The notes: generated from the sequence alone by a model not told the origin. A DNA stretch of 34,522 nt from Deltaproteobacteria bacterium CG11_big_fil_rev_8_21_14_0_20_42_23 (GCA_002796345.1 PCXC01000037.1:19373-53894), one strand, 5' to 3'; numbered from the stretch's first letter, positions 1 through 7,449 are shown. Numbers and translations are program-made.

Positions 1-75
1 AATGTATTGTTTTTTAAGATAAGCCAAAGGTGAAATCTAACAGATAGCTAACAAATTATTCCAAAAATTGGAATC

Positions 76-157
76 GCCGCGGTGGCGGAATTGGTATACG
101 CGCTTGACTTAGGATCAAGTGGAGCAATCCTTGAGAGTTCGAGTCTCTCCCGCGGCA
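76..157 (+). tRNA. tRNA-Leu (UAG anticodon), prophage integration target
   Basis: A full cloverleaf can be drawn. The acceptor strands GCCGCGG (76-82) and CCGCGGC (150-156) pair perfectly, with discriminator A157. The anticodon stem CTTGA/TCAAG encloses the loop CTTAGGA, giving anticodon TAG at 110-112. A class II variable arm follows, and the T arm contains GTTCGAG. The 3' CCA is not encoded; the next bases are CATGG. The gene stays functional because the integrated phage supplies an identical 3' end. The integrase start codon begins at 159, one base after the discriminator and C158. Confidence 0.96.
132..153 (+). repeat. attL core (22-bp direct repeat with attR)
   Basis: The 22 bases of the tRNA T-arm/acceptor region recur exactly at 34460-34481. 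After one mismatch (G154 versus A34482) the identity continues for GCAC. This is the expected product of tyrosine-recombinase integration into a tRNA 3' end, and it sets the prophage limits at roughly 132-34481. Confidence 0.9.
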
Positions 158-158
158 C

Positions 159-1175
159 ATGGCTTCTCTTACAAAACGATATGGACATACCTGGTATCTC
201 GTTGATCGCATCGACGGAAAACAGAAGTGGATTAAATTAGGGCGAATTAGCAAAGCTGAAGCAAAGGCTGTTAAGGCTCGTTACGAATCCGATCAAACCT
301 ACCTCAAGCTTGACATCCAATCTAATAGCAGGATCACCTTCGCCGAATGCTCCGAAGAATATCTTCAATGGGCAAAAAATTATAAAGGTGCAGATACCAT
401 GCACAACGAAAAGGATTTGTTGAATTTTATGATAAAGACTTTAGGAGAACGAAAACTTGAAAGCATAGTCGTAGAAGATCTTGAAGCCCTTTGGAATAAT
501 AAGGGATATAAAGCAAACACGATACTAAAGCGAATTGCAGTTATACGAGCAATCTATAAATATGCTCTTCAAAGAAAATATCTTAAAAGAAATATATCCC
601 TTGAATTAAAAAGACCTTCATTGCCTGTCCTTCCTCCTAAACATGTTAACCCTAAAATCATCGAGAAAATTTTTTCAGTTATGACTCCTGAGAATGGTTT
701 TCGTTTTGAAAGTATCGCCAAATTTAAAATTCTCTATTACACTGGTCTTAGGCCAATAGAAGTGTTGCGTTTGCAGGCGCGTGACATTGATTTTACTCAC
801 AAGCAAATTCTTGTCCGAAAAAGCAAAACAAAGCGTTATCGCAGCGTTCCAGTACACCAAAACCTTATGGAGATTGTCACGCAGCTTACTCTTGGTCGTA
901 CTGATAAAGACTATCTCTTTCCTTCTCGTCACGATAAGTCAAAACACCAAGTTAATTTAAGAGGGGCACTCATAAGAGCTGTTGAACTGGCAGGTGTTAA
1001 AGGTGCTAAAATAACGCCTTACACATTTAGACATCAATTTGCGACAACCGTGTTGAACAACACAAGAGATTTACGAACTGTACAGCAACTGCTAGGACAT
1101 ACAACAATTCAAATGACAACGAGGTATGCAACTGCGTTAGATGATAAGCTTAAAGAGGCAGTGGATTCGTTATGA
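159..1175 (+). CDS. int: Tyrosine site-specific integrase
   Basis: This 338-residue phage integrase integrates and, with a directionality factor, excises the prophage at the tRNA-Leu att site. Residues 1-50 form the short N-terminal arm-binding domain (MASLTKRYGHTWYLVDRIDG...). A SAM-like core-binding domain spans about 58-150 and the catalytic domain about 160-338. Visible active-site residues are R198 (TGLRP), a Lys near 221-225, R291 in PYTFRH, H314 (LLGH) and nucleophile Y323 (TRYA). The first His of the usual HxxR box is Tyr288, a substitution also common in relatives. The ATG at 159 fits the family N-terminus, but no Shine-Dalgarno is possible because the upstream bases are the tRNA 3' end. 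Translation may depend on transcription through the tRNA. Confidence 0.95.
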   Translation: MASLTKRYGHTWYLVDRIDGKQKWIKLGRISKAEAKAVKARYESDQTYLKLDIQSNSRITFAECSEEYLQWAKNYKGADTMHNEKDLLNFMIKTLGERKLESIVVEDLEALWNNKGYKANTILKRIAVIRAIYKYALQRKYLKRNISLELKRPSLPVLPPKHVNPKIIEKIFSVMTPENGFRFESIAKFKILYYTGLRPIEVLRLQARDIDFTHKQILVRKSKTKRYRSVPVHQNLMEIVTQLTLGRTDKDYLFPSRHDKSKHQVNLRGALIRAVELAGVKGAKITPYTFRHQFATTVLNNTRDLRTVQQLLGHTTIQMTTRYATALDDKLKEAVDSL

Positions 1176-2008
1176 TAAAAGAACAGGTATTTGAATTTTT
1201 TGGACTGACAAGCGTTATTGGCGTCATCTTGCATTTCGTGTTCAAAGAAGCATTTAAAGCTTTAATGCAAAAACAACTGGCAAAACATGATGAAAAAACC
1301 CAAAGATCACTTCAAAGTGAGAAAACTGAACTAAAAAAACAATCTGAATTACAACTTCAATCTGTACAACACGAAATGGAAAAAACTCTCACAATTATTC
1401 GGCTTGGAAATGAAAAAAATATTCACAATTTTCAGAATGCAAATCAACGTGTCCATGATGCTTATACAAAAATACTCTATAGAATTACTAGAACTCTGTG
1501 AAGACTCGGAAAGACTTTCTAAAATTCTTGTAACTGATTGGCTTGAGAAATATATGTTCGGTGGGGAATCCACTAAAAAAGATGATATAGAAAAAACTGT
1601 CGAGTATTTTTCAAATTACACTGAACACCTTCTTCATTCAAGACCCCTCACCTTATCAAATTATCAAAACTTAAGAGTTATGGATTAAATATTGAACTTG
1701 CTGACAAAGAACTTCAAGCCACCATGTGGCAAGCTTTTGTTCTTATCAATGGTTTTTTCAAAGTGACTCCATTTGTAAAACTTTTTGAAAATGCACATGG
1801 GGTATCTTGGGGAACTCAGATGCAATCAATAGTTCTCAATCGAAATAAAGAAAAAAAACAGAGGGTAGTTAGATTATTTTCCCTTTCTCAAATACCTCAA
1901 ATCACAACTCACACCTACCTTGTTTATCAAGCAAGGCATGCCGTTGTAGCGAGAAAGCTTCAAAACAAGCATTCCTTCATTACCATTTCTTCGAGTGACT
2001 TGTCATGA
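1172..2008 (+). pseudogene. Frameshifted membrane/coiled-coil protein gene
   Basis: The gene starts at 1172, overlapping the int stop by 4 bases. Frame A (1172-1501) encodes a membrane segment (about residues 10-30, FFGLTSVIGVILHFVF) and a long charged coiled coil. Near 1475-1490 coding appears to move to the second frame (YSIELLELCEDSERLSKILV, open to 1688). Near 1640 it returns to the first frame (KSYGLNIELADKELQATMWQ...), which stays open to 2008. The three segments read as one continuous protein of roughly 230-270 residues. I therefore call one gene broken by two compensating indels. The true 3' end is unclear, since sequence after about 1870 looks less protein-like. It may be a decayed accessory (moron or exclusion) gene. 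The family is not recognised. Confidence 0.6.
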
Positions 2009-2079
2009 GTGAAACTGAGATTCATCCCAACAAGAATTCCAACAGCAAACATAAAGATCGAAAATAAATATTGCTTCAC
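1960..2079 (-). CDS. Small single-span membrane protein (39 aa, GTG start)
   Basis: A short frame starts with GTG at 2079, preceded by AAGGTG five bases upstream. The product begins MKQYLFSIFMFAVGILVGMN and ends in a charged tail, SFTHDKSLEEMVMKECLF. One hydrophobic segment spans residues 4-20, consistent with a signal-anchor or tiny membrane protein. It follows the next gene's stop by 9 bases and is the last leftward gene, converging on int and the pseudogene. It may belong to the lysis cluster. Function unknown. Confidence 0.45.
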   Translation of the reverse strand: MKQYLFSIFMFAVGILVGMNLSFTHDKSLEEMVMKECLF

Positions 2080-2088
2080 AAATACACC

Positions 2089-2280
2089 TTACCTACCTGA
2101 AGGGCAACGCCCTTGAATAATTCTTTTCGTATAATTCAGCATCTCTTTATTCGTTGCCTTGAGCACAACAGTTTCATCTTTTAACTGAACATATGAATGC
2201 CAGGTAAAGGCTGAAAAACCAAAGAATGCAGCCGCTATAATCCATGGAAAAACCAACAATATTTTATTTCTCATAATCAT
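2089..2280 (-). CDS. Small membrane protein of the lysis region (63 aa)
   Basis: The protein has one N-terminal transmembrane segment (about residues 7-26, LLVFPWIIAAAFFGFSAFTW), followed by a short helical, charged domain ending QGRCPSGR. This is the layout of a bitopic inner-membrane protein with a periplasmic helix. Either ATG (2280, or 2274 with GAGAG six bases upstream) could be used. It lies between the spanin-like pair and the last tiny gene. It could be an accessory holin, antiholin or Rz-like protein, but no family is recognised. Confidence 0.6.
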   Translation of the reverse strand: MIMRNKILLVFPWIIAAAFFGFSAFTWHSYVQLKDETVVLKATNKEMLNYTKRIIQGRCPSGR

Positions 2281-2356
2281 CTCTCATTTTCGTAAATTCC
2301 AAGTGCTGCTTTTGAAGTTCTGAGAAGAAAATTTCAATGATAGATTCGAGTATCAC
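2264..2356 (-). CDS. Candidate 30-aa overlapping peptide (GTG start)
   Basis: A GTG at 2356 has AAAGG five bases upstream. It opens a frame for a 30-residue amphipathic peptide (MILESIIEIFFSELQKQHLE...) that ends inside the start of the downstream membrane-protein gene, as in translational coupling. The gap would otherwise be empty. The evidence is only the ribosome-binding site, spacing and overlap. Confidence 0.3.
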   Translation of the reverse strand: MILESIIEIFFSELQKQHLEFTKMRDDYEK

Positions 2357-2376
2357 TTGAGCCTTTCGATTTTGTT

Positions 2377-2460
2377 TTATTTCTGTTCCAGCTCATCAAT
2401 CATCTTTGCTGCAAGAGTTTCAAAATTATTCCGTGGGCATTGTTCAATCTGAGTTTTCAT
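2377..2460 (-). CDS. Candidate 27-aa overlapping peptide
   Basis: An ATG at 2460 lies within the end of the o-spanin-like gene, with GGGAA just upstream. The frame encodes MKTQIEQCPRNNFETLAAKM and seven more residues before TAA. It fills the gap between the spanin-like gene and the next short frame. Low confidence; it could be noise. Confidence 0.25.
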   Translation of the reverse strand: MKTQIEQCPRNNFETLAAKMIDELEQK

Positions 2461-2794
2461 TTCCCATGGTCTCAGAATATCTCTTGATCCAGTCGATCAG
2501 GCACCTTTCTCGTTTCACCAATTCATAGACGTCTGAACACAATTCAATTTTTGCTCTGTCGGAAAATGCTTTCAAACAATCCTCTTCAATTGTTTGTCCC
2601 CTGTCTTTACGATAAGAAAGCAATTTTTCTATACCTGGACATGGGTTACGAGGTTCAATGCTTGTTATTGACTTGCATCTTTTTGCGCAGCCACTTTTGG
2701 TCATCCCGAAGACCATCATAAAGATCAATGTCCATCCTTTTAAATTCCATTTGATCCTTTTGGTATTTTTTATTTGCTTCTCTGAGCGCATCAT
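2444..2794 (-). CDS. Putative outer-membrane spanin lipoprotein (Rz1-like)
   Basis: This frame is +1 relative to the i-spanin-like gene and starts inside it, the usual Rz/Rz1 nesting. The chosen ATG (2794) has GAGAAG about nine bases upstream. The N-terminus is basic (MMRSEKQIKNTKRIKWNLKG) followed by a short hydrophobic stretch (WTLIFMMVFGM) and SGC, a lipobox-like site that is imperfect at position -3 (Lys). The predicted mature part of about 80 residues is Cys-rich and contains a PRNPCPG stretch. A TTG-started longer form from 2863 is possible; its N-terminus also ends in VGSC. Role: outer-membrane half of the spanin complex that disrupts the outer membrane at lysis. The assignment rests mainly on context. 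Confidence 0.5.
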   Translation of the reverse strand: MMRSEKQIKNTKRIKWNLKGWTLIFMMVFGMTKSGCAKRCKSITSIEPRNPCPGIEKLLSYRKDRGQTIEEDCLKAFSDRAKIELCSDVYELVKRERCLIDWIKRYSETMGNENSD

Positions 2795-2900
2795 TTTCAG
2801 CTTCTTCTCGGTCAAATTTTCTGAATTTGTGCACGATCCAACCCACGACAACAAAAAGACCAAACAAAAAACTTGACCCTATGATAATGGATGTTTCCAT
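2655..2900 (-). CDS. Putative inner-membrane spanin (Rz-like)
   Basis: An 81-residue protein starts at the ATG that overlaps the holin stop (TGATG); GTG at 2903 is the alternative. It has an N-terminal transmembrane segment (about residues 4-25, SIIIGSSFLFGLFVVVGWIV), then a charged helical region likely to form a coiled coil (KFDREEAENDALREANKKYQ...). This is the architecture of an i-spanin: anchored in the inner membrane with a periplasmic coiled coil. A second lipoprotein-like frame begins inside it. It is short for the family, so it could also be an unrelated small membrane protein, but its place after endolysin and holin favours a lysis role. Confidence 0.6.
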   Translation of the reverse strand: METSIIIGSSFLFGLFVVVGWIVHKFRKFDREEAENDALREANKKYQKDQMEFKRMDIDLYDGLRDDQKWLRKKMQVNNKH

Positions 2901-3088
2901 CACTCAGCTTTCTTTATTTTCTCAGCTTCCTTACCCTTGTCAGCAATTCCTTGCCCAACAATGTATGAAATAATTATGGCCACTACTTGCATTGTTGTTT
3001 GTTCGGGAATTCCGAGAAAATAAAATAAAACTGCCGCAACTACGCCGCCCATTGCTGTCAAAAACTTTTTTGATTTAAAAACTCCCAT
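2900..3088 (-). CDS. Putative holin (62 aa, two membrane segments)
   Basis: A small basic-ended protein with two hydrophobic segments (about residues 11-27, AMGGVVAAVLFYFLGI, and 32-48, MQVVAIIISYIVGQGI), joined by a short PEQTT turn. The C-terminus is Lys/Glu-rich. This matches class II-type holins, which permeabilise the inner membrane to release the endolysin. The ATG overlaps the endolysin stop (TAATG) and AAGGAG lies seven bases upstream, so expression is strong and coupled. Confidence 0.7.
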   Translation of the reverse strand: MGVFKSKKFLTAMGGVVAAVLFYFLGIPEQTTMQVVAIIISYIVGQGIADKGKEAEKIKKAE

Positions 3089-3540
3089 TATGCTATCTCC
3101 TTGTTTTTTCGTTTATCCCAACGTTCTCCTGTGTCTTCGGTATCGTAATGGACAAAACCATCATAGAGACCAAGGCCACCATTCGGTATCTTTCCCTCAT
3201 TGATAAGCTTCAGAATATCGTTATACACTTCGTTTGAAGAGTGATTGACAAACCAGAAATCACAAGCTGCCGCTTTCTTATGCCAACTTGTTTTCACACC
3301 CCCTACGAGAGTATTGTAGCGTTCAGTTCGATACCAAGAATTGACAATCATCGGCTCATTATACAAAGCTCTAATCGTTTCCAGATGAGGAATTAACTTG
3401 AGTGCGTACTTTTTAAGACAGAAAAAAGGGACAGGCGCGCCATCACGACAATCTATTTCATAAAGCTTAAAATGAGGTGAAATGTTGATGTGCCTCGTTT
3501 TGACAAGCTGCTCGTATACTTTTTTACTGAACCAATTCAT
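3088..3540 (-). CDS. Endolysin, peptidase M15 family (D-Ala-D-Ala/L-Ala-D-Glu type)
   Basis: A zinc peptidase of 150 residues expected to cleave peptidoglycan peptides at lysis. The family hallmarks are visible: SWYRTERYN (68-76), the zinc motif SWHKKAAACD with H87 and D94 as ligands, and FVHYD with H131 and D133. No signal peptide is present, so export should depend on the neighbouring holin. The start ATG overlaps the upstream stop (TAATG). Length fits the compact Peptidase_M15_3 endolysins of phages. Confidence 0.88.
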   Translation of the reverse strand: MNWFSKKVYEQLVKTRHINISPHFKLYEIDCRDGAPVPFFCLKKYALKLIPHLETIRALYNEPMIVNSWYRTERYNTLVGGVKTSWHKKAAACDFWFVNHSSNEVYNDILKLINEGKIPNGGLGLYDGFVHYDTEDTGERWDKRKNKEIA

Positions 3541-3893
3541 TAAAAGAGTCCTAACAATGCTCGTTTAAGAAAGTCTGAAGAAGCTGCTCCAGCAGAGAAA
3601 ACAAAAACAAACATCAAGATAGCAAGCAATTTGATCTTAAATTTTGTAAGCTTCATTTCTGCATCATAGGCCGAAATATGCTCATCAATTTTTTTATGCG
3701 TTTCTTCGTTTATTTTTGTAATGCGCTTATTTGTTTCATCATCTACTTTATGAAGCTTTTCTAACTTTTTCCAAAAAGCATCATGAATTTTGCTTATTCT
3801 GTCATTCGAAAAGGTTATTTCTTTTTCGATAGATTTGAGTGTGGCACTGATTGCGCCTAACTCTCTGTGAAATTCCGTTATATCTTCAGCCAT
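3540..3893 (-). CDS. Tail-anchored coiled-coil membrane protein (XhlA-like layout)
   Basis: About 117 residues. A long charged helix (about 1-82, with heptad-like spacing, KEITFSNDRISKIHDAFWKK) is followed by one C-terminal transmembrane segment (about 86-104, KLLAILMFVFVFSAGAA) and a short basic tail. It sits directly before the endolysin. The layout recalls hemolysin XhlA-type lysis accessory proteins but sequence identity is not asserted. ATG 3893 is favoured because AGAGG lies six bases upstream; ATG 3896 is possible. Confidence 0.7.
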   Translation of the reverse strand: MAEDITEFHRELGAISATLKSIEKEITFSNDRISKIHDAFWKKLEKLHKVDDETNKRITKINEETHKKIDEHISAYDAEMKLTKFKIKLLAILMFVFVFSAGAASSDFLKRALLGLF

Positions 3894-3902
3894 CATAAAC
3901 CT

Positions 3903-4559
3903 CTATGCATTGATGAGATACCCGATCAAATAAAACGTTTCATCCAGATCAGTACCGCCATCGCCAGTCGTCACATTCACAAAAATTTGAGTTCCTGCTG
4001 AAAACGACTCGACAACCTGTCCCATCCCCAATGCACCTTGGTCTACAAAATTGCCAACAGTGGTTGGAATCGTAAAAAAATTTGTAAGAAGATTATCGTA
4101 ATTAGGGTTATTCGTGCCAACCGAGCCTTGAGATAAATTGCCTGGAGTGACGGAGGCAGTACATCGAGCAAGAATTTGTAAAGGAATAAGTATTTTTCCA
4201 GTTGGCACCATGTAAAGAAGTGTTGTTGCAACACTCAGCATGTCAACCGAAACGCTTCCTACAACTTGAATCCCACCAATGATAGCATTGCCATTCAGAT
4301 CAAGATTACCACCAAGTTGTGGGTTTGCATCCTCAACGAGCGCTGCAATTCCGCTTCCTGAAGCCGTAAGATCTAGCCAATCTGCGGAGTTCATAGAATT
4401 TTTAATGCAGATATAAACTTTCTTACCAATAATATCAGCCCATAGAGACAAAACTTTAAATCCTTTGGTAATATCATCTGTATTGGTTGGTGCGCTTGTG
4501 CCATCCAATTTTGCTGGTAATTCACCTATTCCAAATGGTGGAAAAACAAATTTACCCAT
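3903..4559 (-). CDS. Tail fibre/appendage protein
   Basis: 218 residues. The segment around residues 73-95 (ALVEDANPQLGGNLDLNGN) is the recurrent LGGNLDLNGN motif of phage fibre and receptor-binding proteins. The N-terminal part (FPPFGIGELPAKLDGTSAPT) is not recognised. The remainder is Gly/Thr/Val-rich and beta-like. It is the last of the appendage genes before lysis, so a distal fibre or receptor-binding role is plausible. AGGAG lies upstream of the ATG. Confidence 0.65.
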   Translation of the reverse strand: MGKFVFPPFGIGELPAKLDGTSAPTNTDDITKGFKVLSLWADIIGKKVYICIKNSMNSADWLDLTASGSGIAALVEDANPQLGGNLDLNGNAIIGGIQVVGSVSVDMLSVATTLLYMVPTGKILIPLQILARCTASVTPGNLSQGSVGTNNPNYDNLLTNFFTIPTTVGNFVDQGALGMGQVVESFSAGTQIFVNVTTGDGGTDLDETFYLIGYLINA

Positions 4560-5282
4560 TTAAAAACTCCTTTTTGGTTTACGATAACCAAAAATACTAA
4601 AATTAATTGAGGCATCAACACCTGAAAAAACTGCAAATGCTCCATTTGAATCAATGGGAAAATTTTGACGATTTAAATTAATTGTCTGATTTTTAAAAAC
4701 AGGGACGTAGGTATCAATAATCGAATTATCATCTAAAACATTTCCATCACTGTCATAATAATAAGATCCTTCAGCGTTTTCAGGACTAGTGTTACAAATA
4801 AAAAAGTTTTCAATGAAATATTTATAATTAGGATCGAGAGGGTTTGATCCATTCAAAGTTCCAGTAATATCAAAAGGAATAAAAGGACCACCTGTTGGCA
4901 GCACTTGTCCTATCTGCAAAAATTCTCTTCCGTCTTCCATGTCTTGCTGTAAATATTCAACACCAAAGGCATGAAAGGCTAGAGCACTTGTAATATCACT
5001 TCTAACCATTAATGTTCCGTTGATGTCTAAAGGGATGCACAAATTTTGCAGAATTAAACTGGAATCACTTTGAATTGAAACGTCATAATATAAAGCTGAA
5101 GTTTTATTTGGAACAGCTCCATCAACATCTAGAAAAATACGAGCCTTAGCAGAACTCAATGTCTTATTAACAACATTAAGTTGAGTAACTAAACCTTTTC
5201 TACCTACCGATGGCACGTATAACGTGGCGACGTTTGTATCAGCTGGTCTAGCCTGCCCTAATGTTTTCCATATAAAACCCAT
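4560..5282 (-). CDS. Hypothetical virion appendage protein
   Basis: 240 residues with no recognised family. Composition is beta-rich (LYVPSVGRKGLVTQLNVVNK), there is no signal peptide or membrane segment, and it ends with a basic tail (YRKPKRSF). It is abutted by fibre-like genes on both sides with only a few bases between them, and GAGGT precedes the ATG. I infer a structural component of the tail tip or fibre, but sequence alone does not show a function. Confidence 0.6.
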   Translation of the reverse strand: MGFIWKTLGQARPADTNVATLYVPSVGRKGLVTQLNVVNKTLSSAKARIFLDVDGAVPNKTSALYYDVSIQSDSSLILQNLCIPLDINGTLMVRSDITSALAFHAFGVEYLQQDMEDGREFLQIGQVLPTGGPFIPFDITGTLNGSNPLDPNYKYFIENFFICNTSPENAEGSYYYDSDGNVLDDNSIIDTYVPVFKNQTINLNRQNFPIDSNGAFAVFSGVDASINFSIFGYRKPKRSF

Positions 5283-5286
5283 AAAA

Positions 5287-6606
5287 TTACCTCAACATAC
5301 GGAATAAGTTTTCAAGAAACTCAGTCGACCCGTTTACGTATTTTTCAGATCCAATAAAAACTATGTTCGTAGTGTCAAAAGAATTTAATGAATAAAATTG
5401 AGCGCCATTTTCATAAATAACTGGCACAGTGATGTTTGTGTAAATCCATGTGTTTCCTAAGTCGTTCAGTTGAGAACCACTCTTCAAATAGATCCCAGCA
5501 TATAAATTATTAAAATTCATATTCACTGAGAACGGCATTTCGATAATTCCATGATTGATGATTGCAAGATTTGCATTCGCTAAAAGCTCCTGAGCGGCAG
5601 TGCCATCCACATCAAATCTAGATTGAAGATTGCAATAGGTTCCCGTTTCAATTTTCAAGCCATAAGCGCCAGCAAATGGCAGAAGATGAAAATCAAGAAA
5701 TCGTGAAATTCGAGTAAATAATCTTCCTTGAGTTTGAATTCCATAGTTTGTGTTGATCGTTGCTAAATCCTGATCTATATCAAGCAATCCCCCATTGAGG
5801 TTTCGAAAAACATACGTGCCAGCATTTGGTTCAAGCGGTCCATTGATTTGAGAATTTCCAAAAGCATTTTGAACAAAATAAGTAGAAGCATAAGGACTTT
5901 CATTTTGAATCGGAACAGCGAATTCAGAAAAATCCATGAAATGAACTTTAAGGCGAGAAGCAATATTACGAATGAGAATAGTTGCTTCCCGCATCACAAA
6001 ACCATTGACGTTGATTTCAAGATTGGGAGCGTTGAGCGTCCAGTAATTTCCAATACCCAAGCCTGGACCAGTACATATCACGCTTGCTGGGATGGCTGTG
6101 TTCCCCGTAACATTGATAATGCCAGAGACATTTGTGGTGACGTTTGCAAGTCCTTGCACAAGACCATAAACACCTTCAGCGAGATTGATGTTGACCTCGT
6201 TTAATAAAGCCAGCGAAACAATAGCTTCCGTAAATGCTTTTGAAATCGTTTGAAATGGAGCTGCTTGTGTGCCATTATTATTGTCGTCACCCGTTGCTGG
6301 GTCCACGTAAAATGTTTCTTGAAGTGATGTCCCTGTTTCGACAATGGTCCAATTATTCGCAACGGGAGCAGCTAAAAAATCATAACTTGTTTTGAGTTCA
6401 TAAACCAAACCATCATCGAGGCATTTCACTCTCATGCCGTGTCTCAGACGAGAAATGGGAATAGCATCACGATCAGGAACCGTGCCCATGATTCTGAATC
6501 CACCTTTTCCAAGCCTGCAATCGTGAGTTGGGTAGGTGTCGGCAGGATTATTGGGCACAACAGGCCCTGCTACTTGAATGCCTTGTTGTAAGGTATCATT
6601 CCCCAT
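5287..6606 (-). CDS. Tail spike/appendage with predicted beta-helix (pectate-lyase-like) region
   Basis: About 439 residues from the ATG that overlaps the upstream stop (TAATG, GGGAG eight bases upstream). A TTG-initiated frame five codons longer is also open but unlikely. The N-terminal 95 residues look like an attachment module. Around residues 100-125 the sequence YVDPATGDDNNNGTQAAPFQ followed by TISKAF is the typical entry of a right-handed parallel beta-helix, as in tail spikes and pectin-lyase folds. The rest has repeated Asn/Gly/Ile turns (NITGN-, NINLAEGVYG-like rungs). Likely surface-polysaccharide binding or cleaving, but no catalytic residues can be assigned. Confidence 0.7.
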   Translation of the reverse strand: MGNDTLQQGIQVAGPVVPNNPADTYPTHDCRLGKGGFRIMGTVPDRDAIPISRLRHGMRVKCLDDGLVYELKTSYDFLAAPVANNWTIVETGTSLQETFYVDPATGDDNNNGTQAAPFQTISKAFTEAIVSLALLNEVNINLAEGVYGLVQGLANVTTNVSGIINVTGNTAIPASVICTGPGLGIGNYWTLNAPNLEINVNGFVMREATILIRNIASRLKVHFMDFSEFAVPIQNESPYASTYFVQNAFGNSQINGPLEPNAGTYVFRNLNGGLLDIDQDLATINTNYGIQTQGRLFTRISRFLDFHLLPFAGAYGLKIETGTYCNLQSRFDVDGTAAQELLANANLAIINHGIIEMPFSVNMNFNNLYAGIYLKSGSQLNDLGNTWIYTNITVPVIYENGAQFYSLNSFDTTNIVFIGSEKYVNGSTEFLENLFRMLR

Positions 6607-7442
6607 TAGAAAATCTCCCAATCAATATTATTGTCGTTTTGAACATCGAGGGTTTTGAGAATAATATAATTTTGTGCAAAACCCCGGTCATTGATGAGAT
6701 TATCAACAAATGTTTCATATCCGTTGAAATCAAATCCTCCGATTTGTGTGTTCACTGGGTTGCCATAAGCTTGTGGATACGCGATGTATAAATAATTATT
6801 TCCTCCCCCCACACTGGCATCAAAATTATAAACATGCTGACGATTTGCATCGAGTTCAATTGAAGGGCCAAAGTTGGCCATAACTTCCACACCGGTATCA
6901 ATATCATTCGCTTGAGAAACGCCATGATACACGCCTGGAAGAAATAGAACTGATGTTATTCTTTGTGATGGGTTTCCTGCTGGAGCGCCATAAGACTCAT
7001 CATCCCCAACGGCGTCAATGGTCCAGGTTGTATTCACGATAATACCAAGGTTATTGAGCTGAATTTGACGAAGATTATTGGCAAGGACACCAACACCTTG
7101 GTCGATTTGCTGCGAAAAGGGATCGTTCGCATTCCGATTGTATGTCCACGAGAGCAAAACATCATCAACGATCGATCCAATTTCAACCGTGCCTACATTA
7201 TTTGTAAATGATGAAAGGGCATGAAGAGGAATAATCAATGCCTCACTAATGCCAGTGCCTTTCCCCAGAGTACTGATGCCAGCCCGACGTGATATAAAAT
7301 TGTCTCCAACATTGATCCCTTCTTCAAAAACAATTCCACCTCCAGGAGCACCTGGCTGGCCTACATTATTGACTTGCCCCGAATCAGCAAAAACAGACAC
7401 CCAAAAACAGATGAAGCATATTGATAAAAGAAATTTTTTCAT
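6606..7442 (-). CDS. Fibre-like protein with an N-terminal signal peptide
   Basis: 278 residues. The start MKKFLLSICFICFWVSVFAD is a textbook Sec signal with predicted cleavage after VFA (residue 19). The rest contains a Gly/Pro stretch (GQPGAPGGG) and a C-terminal beta domain with YIAYPQAYGNP and a Gly-rich GGFDFNGYE, a pattern seen in phage tail-tip or fibre domains. A signal peptide on such a domain is unusual, because virion proteins assemble in the cytoplasm. Either the protein is exported to the lysogen surface or periplasm, or the hydrophobic N-terminus serves assembly. The downstream fibre gene overlaps its stop. Confidence 0.7.
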   Translation of the reverse strand: MKKFLLSICFICFWVSVFADSGQVNNVGQPGAPGGGIVFEEGINVGDNFISRRAGISTLGKGTGISEALIIPLHALSSFTNNVGTVEIGSIVDDVLLSWTYNRNANDPFSQQIDQGVGVLANNLRQIQLNNLGIIVNTTWTIDAVGDDESYGAPAGNPSQRITSVLFLPGVYHGVSQANDIDTGVEVMANFGPSIELDANRQHVYNFDASVGGGNNYLYIAYPQAYGNPVNTQIGGFDFNGYETFVDNLINDRGFAQNYIILKTLDVQNDNNIDWEIF

Positions 7443-7449
7443 AATTTGC

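Noticed and set aside
56-253. Minus-strand open frame across the tRNA and int start
   Set aside because: It overlaps the tRNA and the integrase N-terminus, has no recognised motif, and is a shadow frame.
5848-6204. 118-codon plus-strand frame inside the beta-helix appendage gene
   Set aside because: Opposite-strand shadow of a clear coding gene, with no ribosome-binding site and a low-complexity product.
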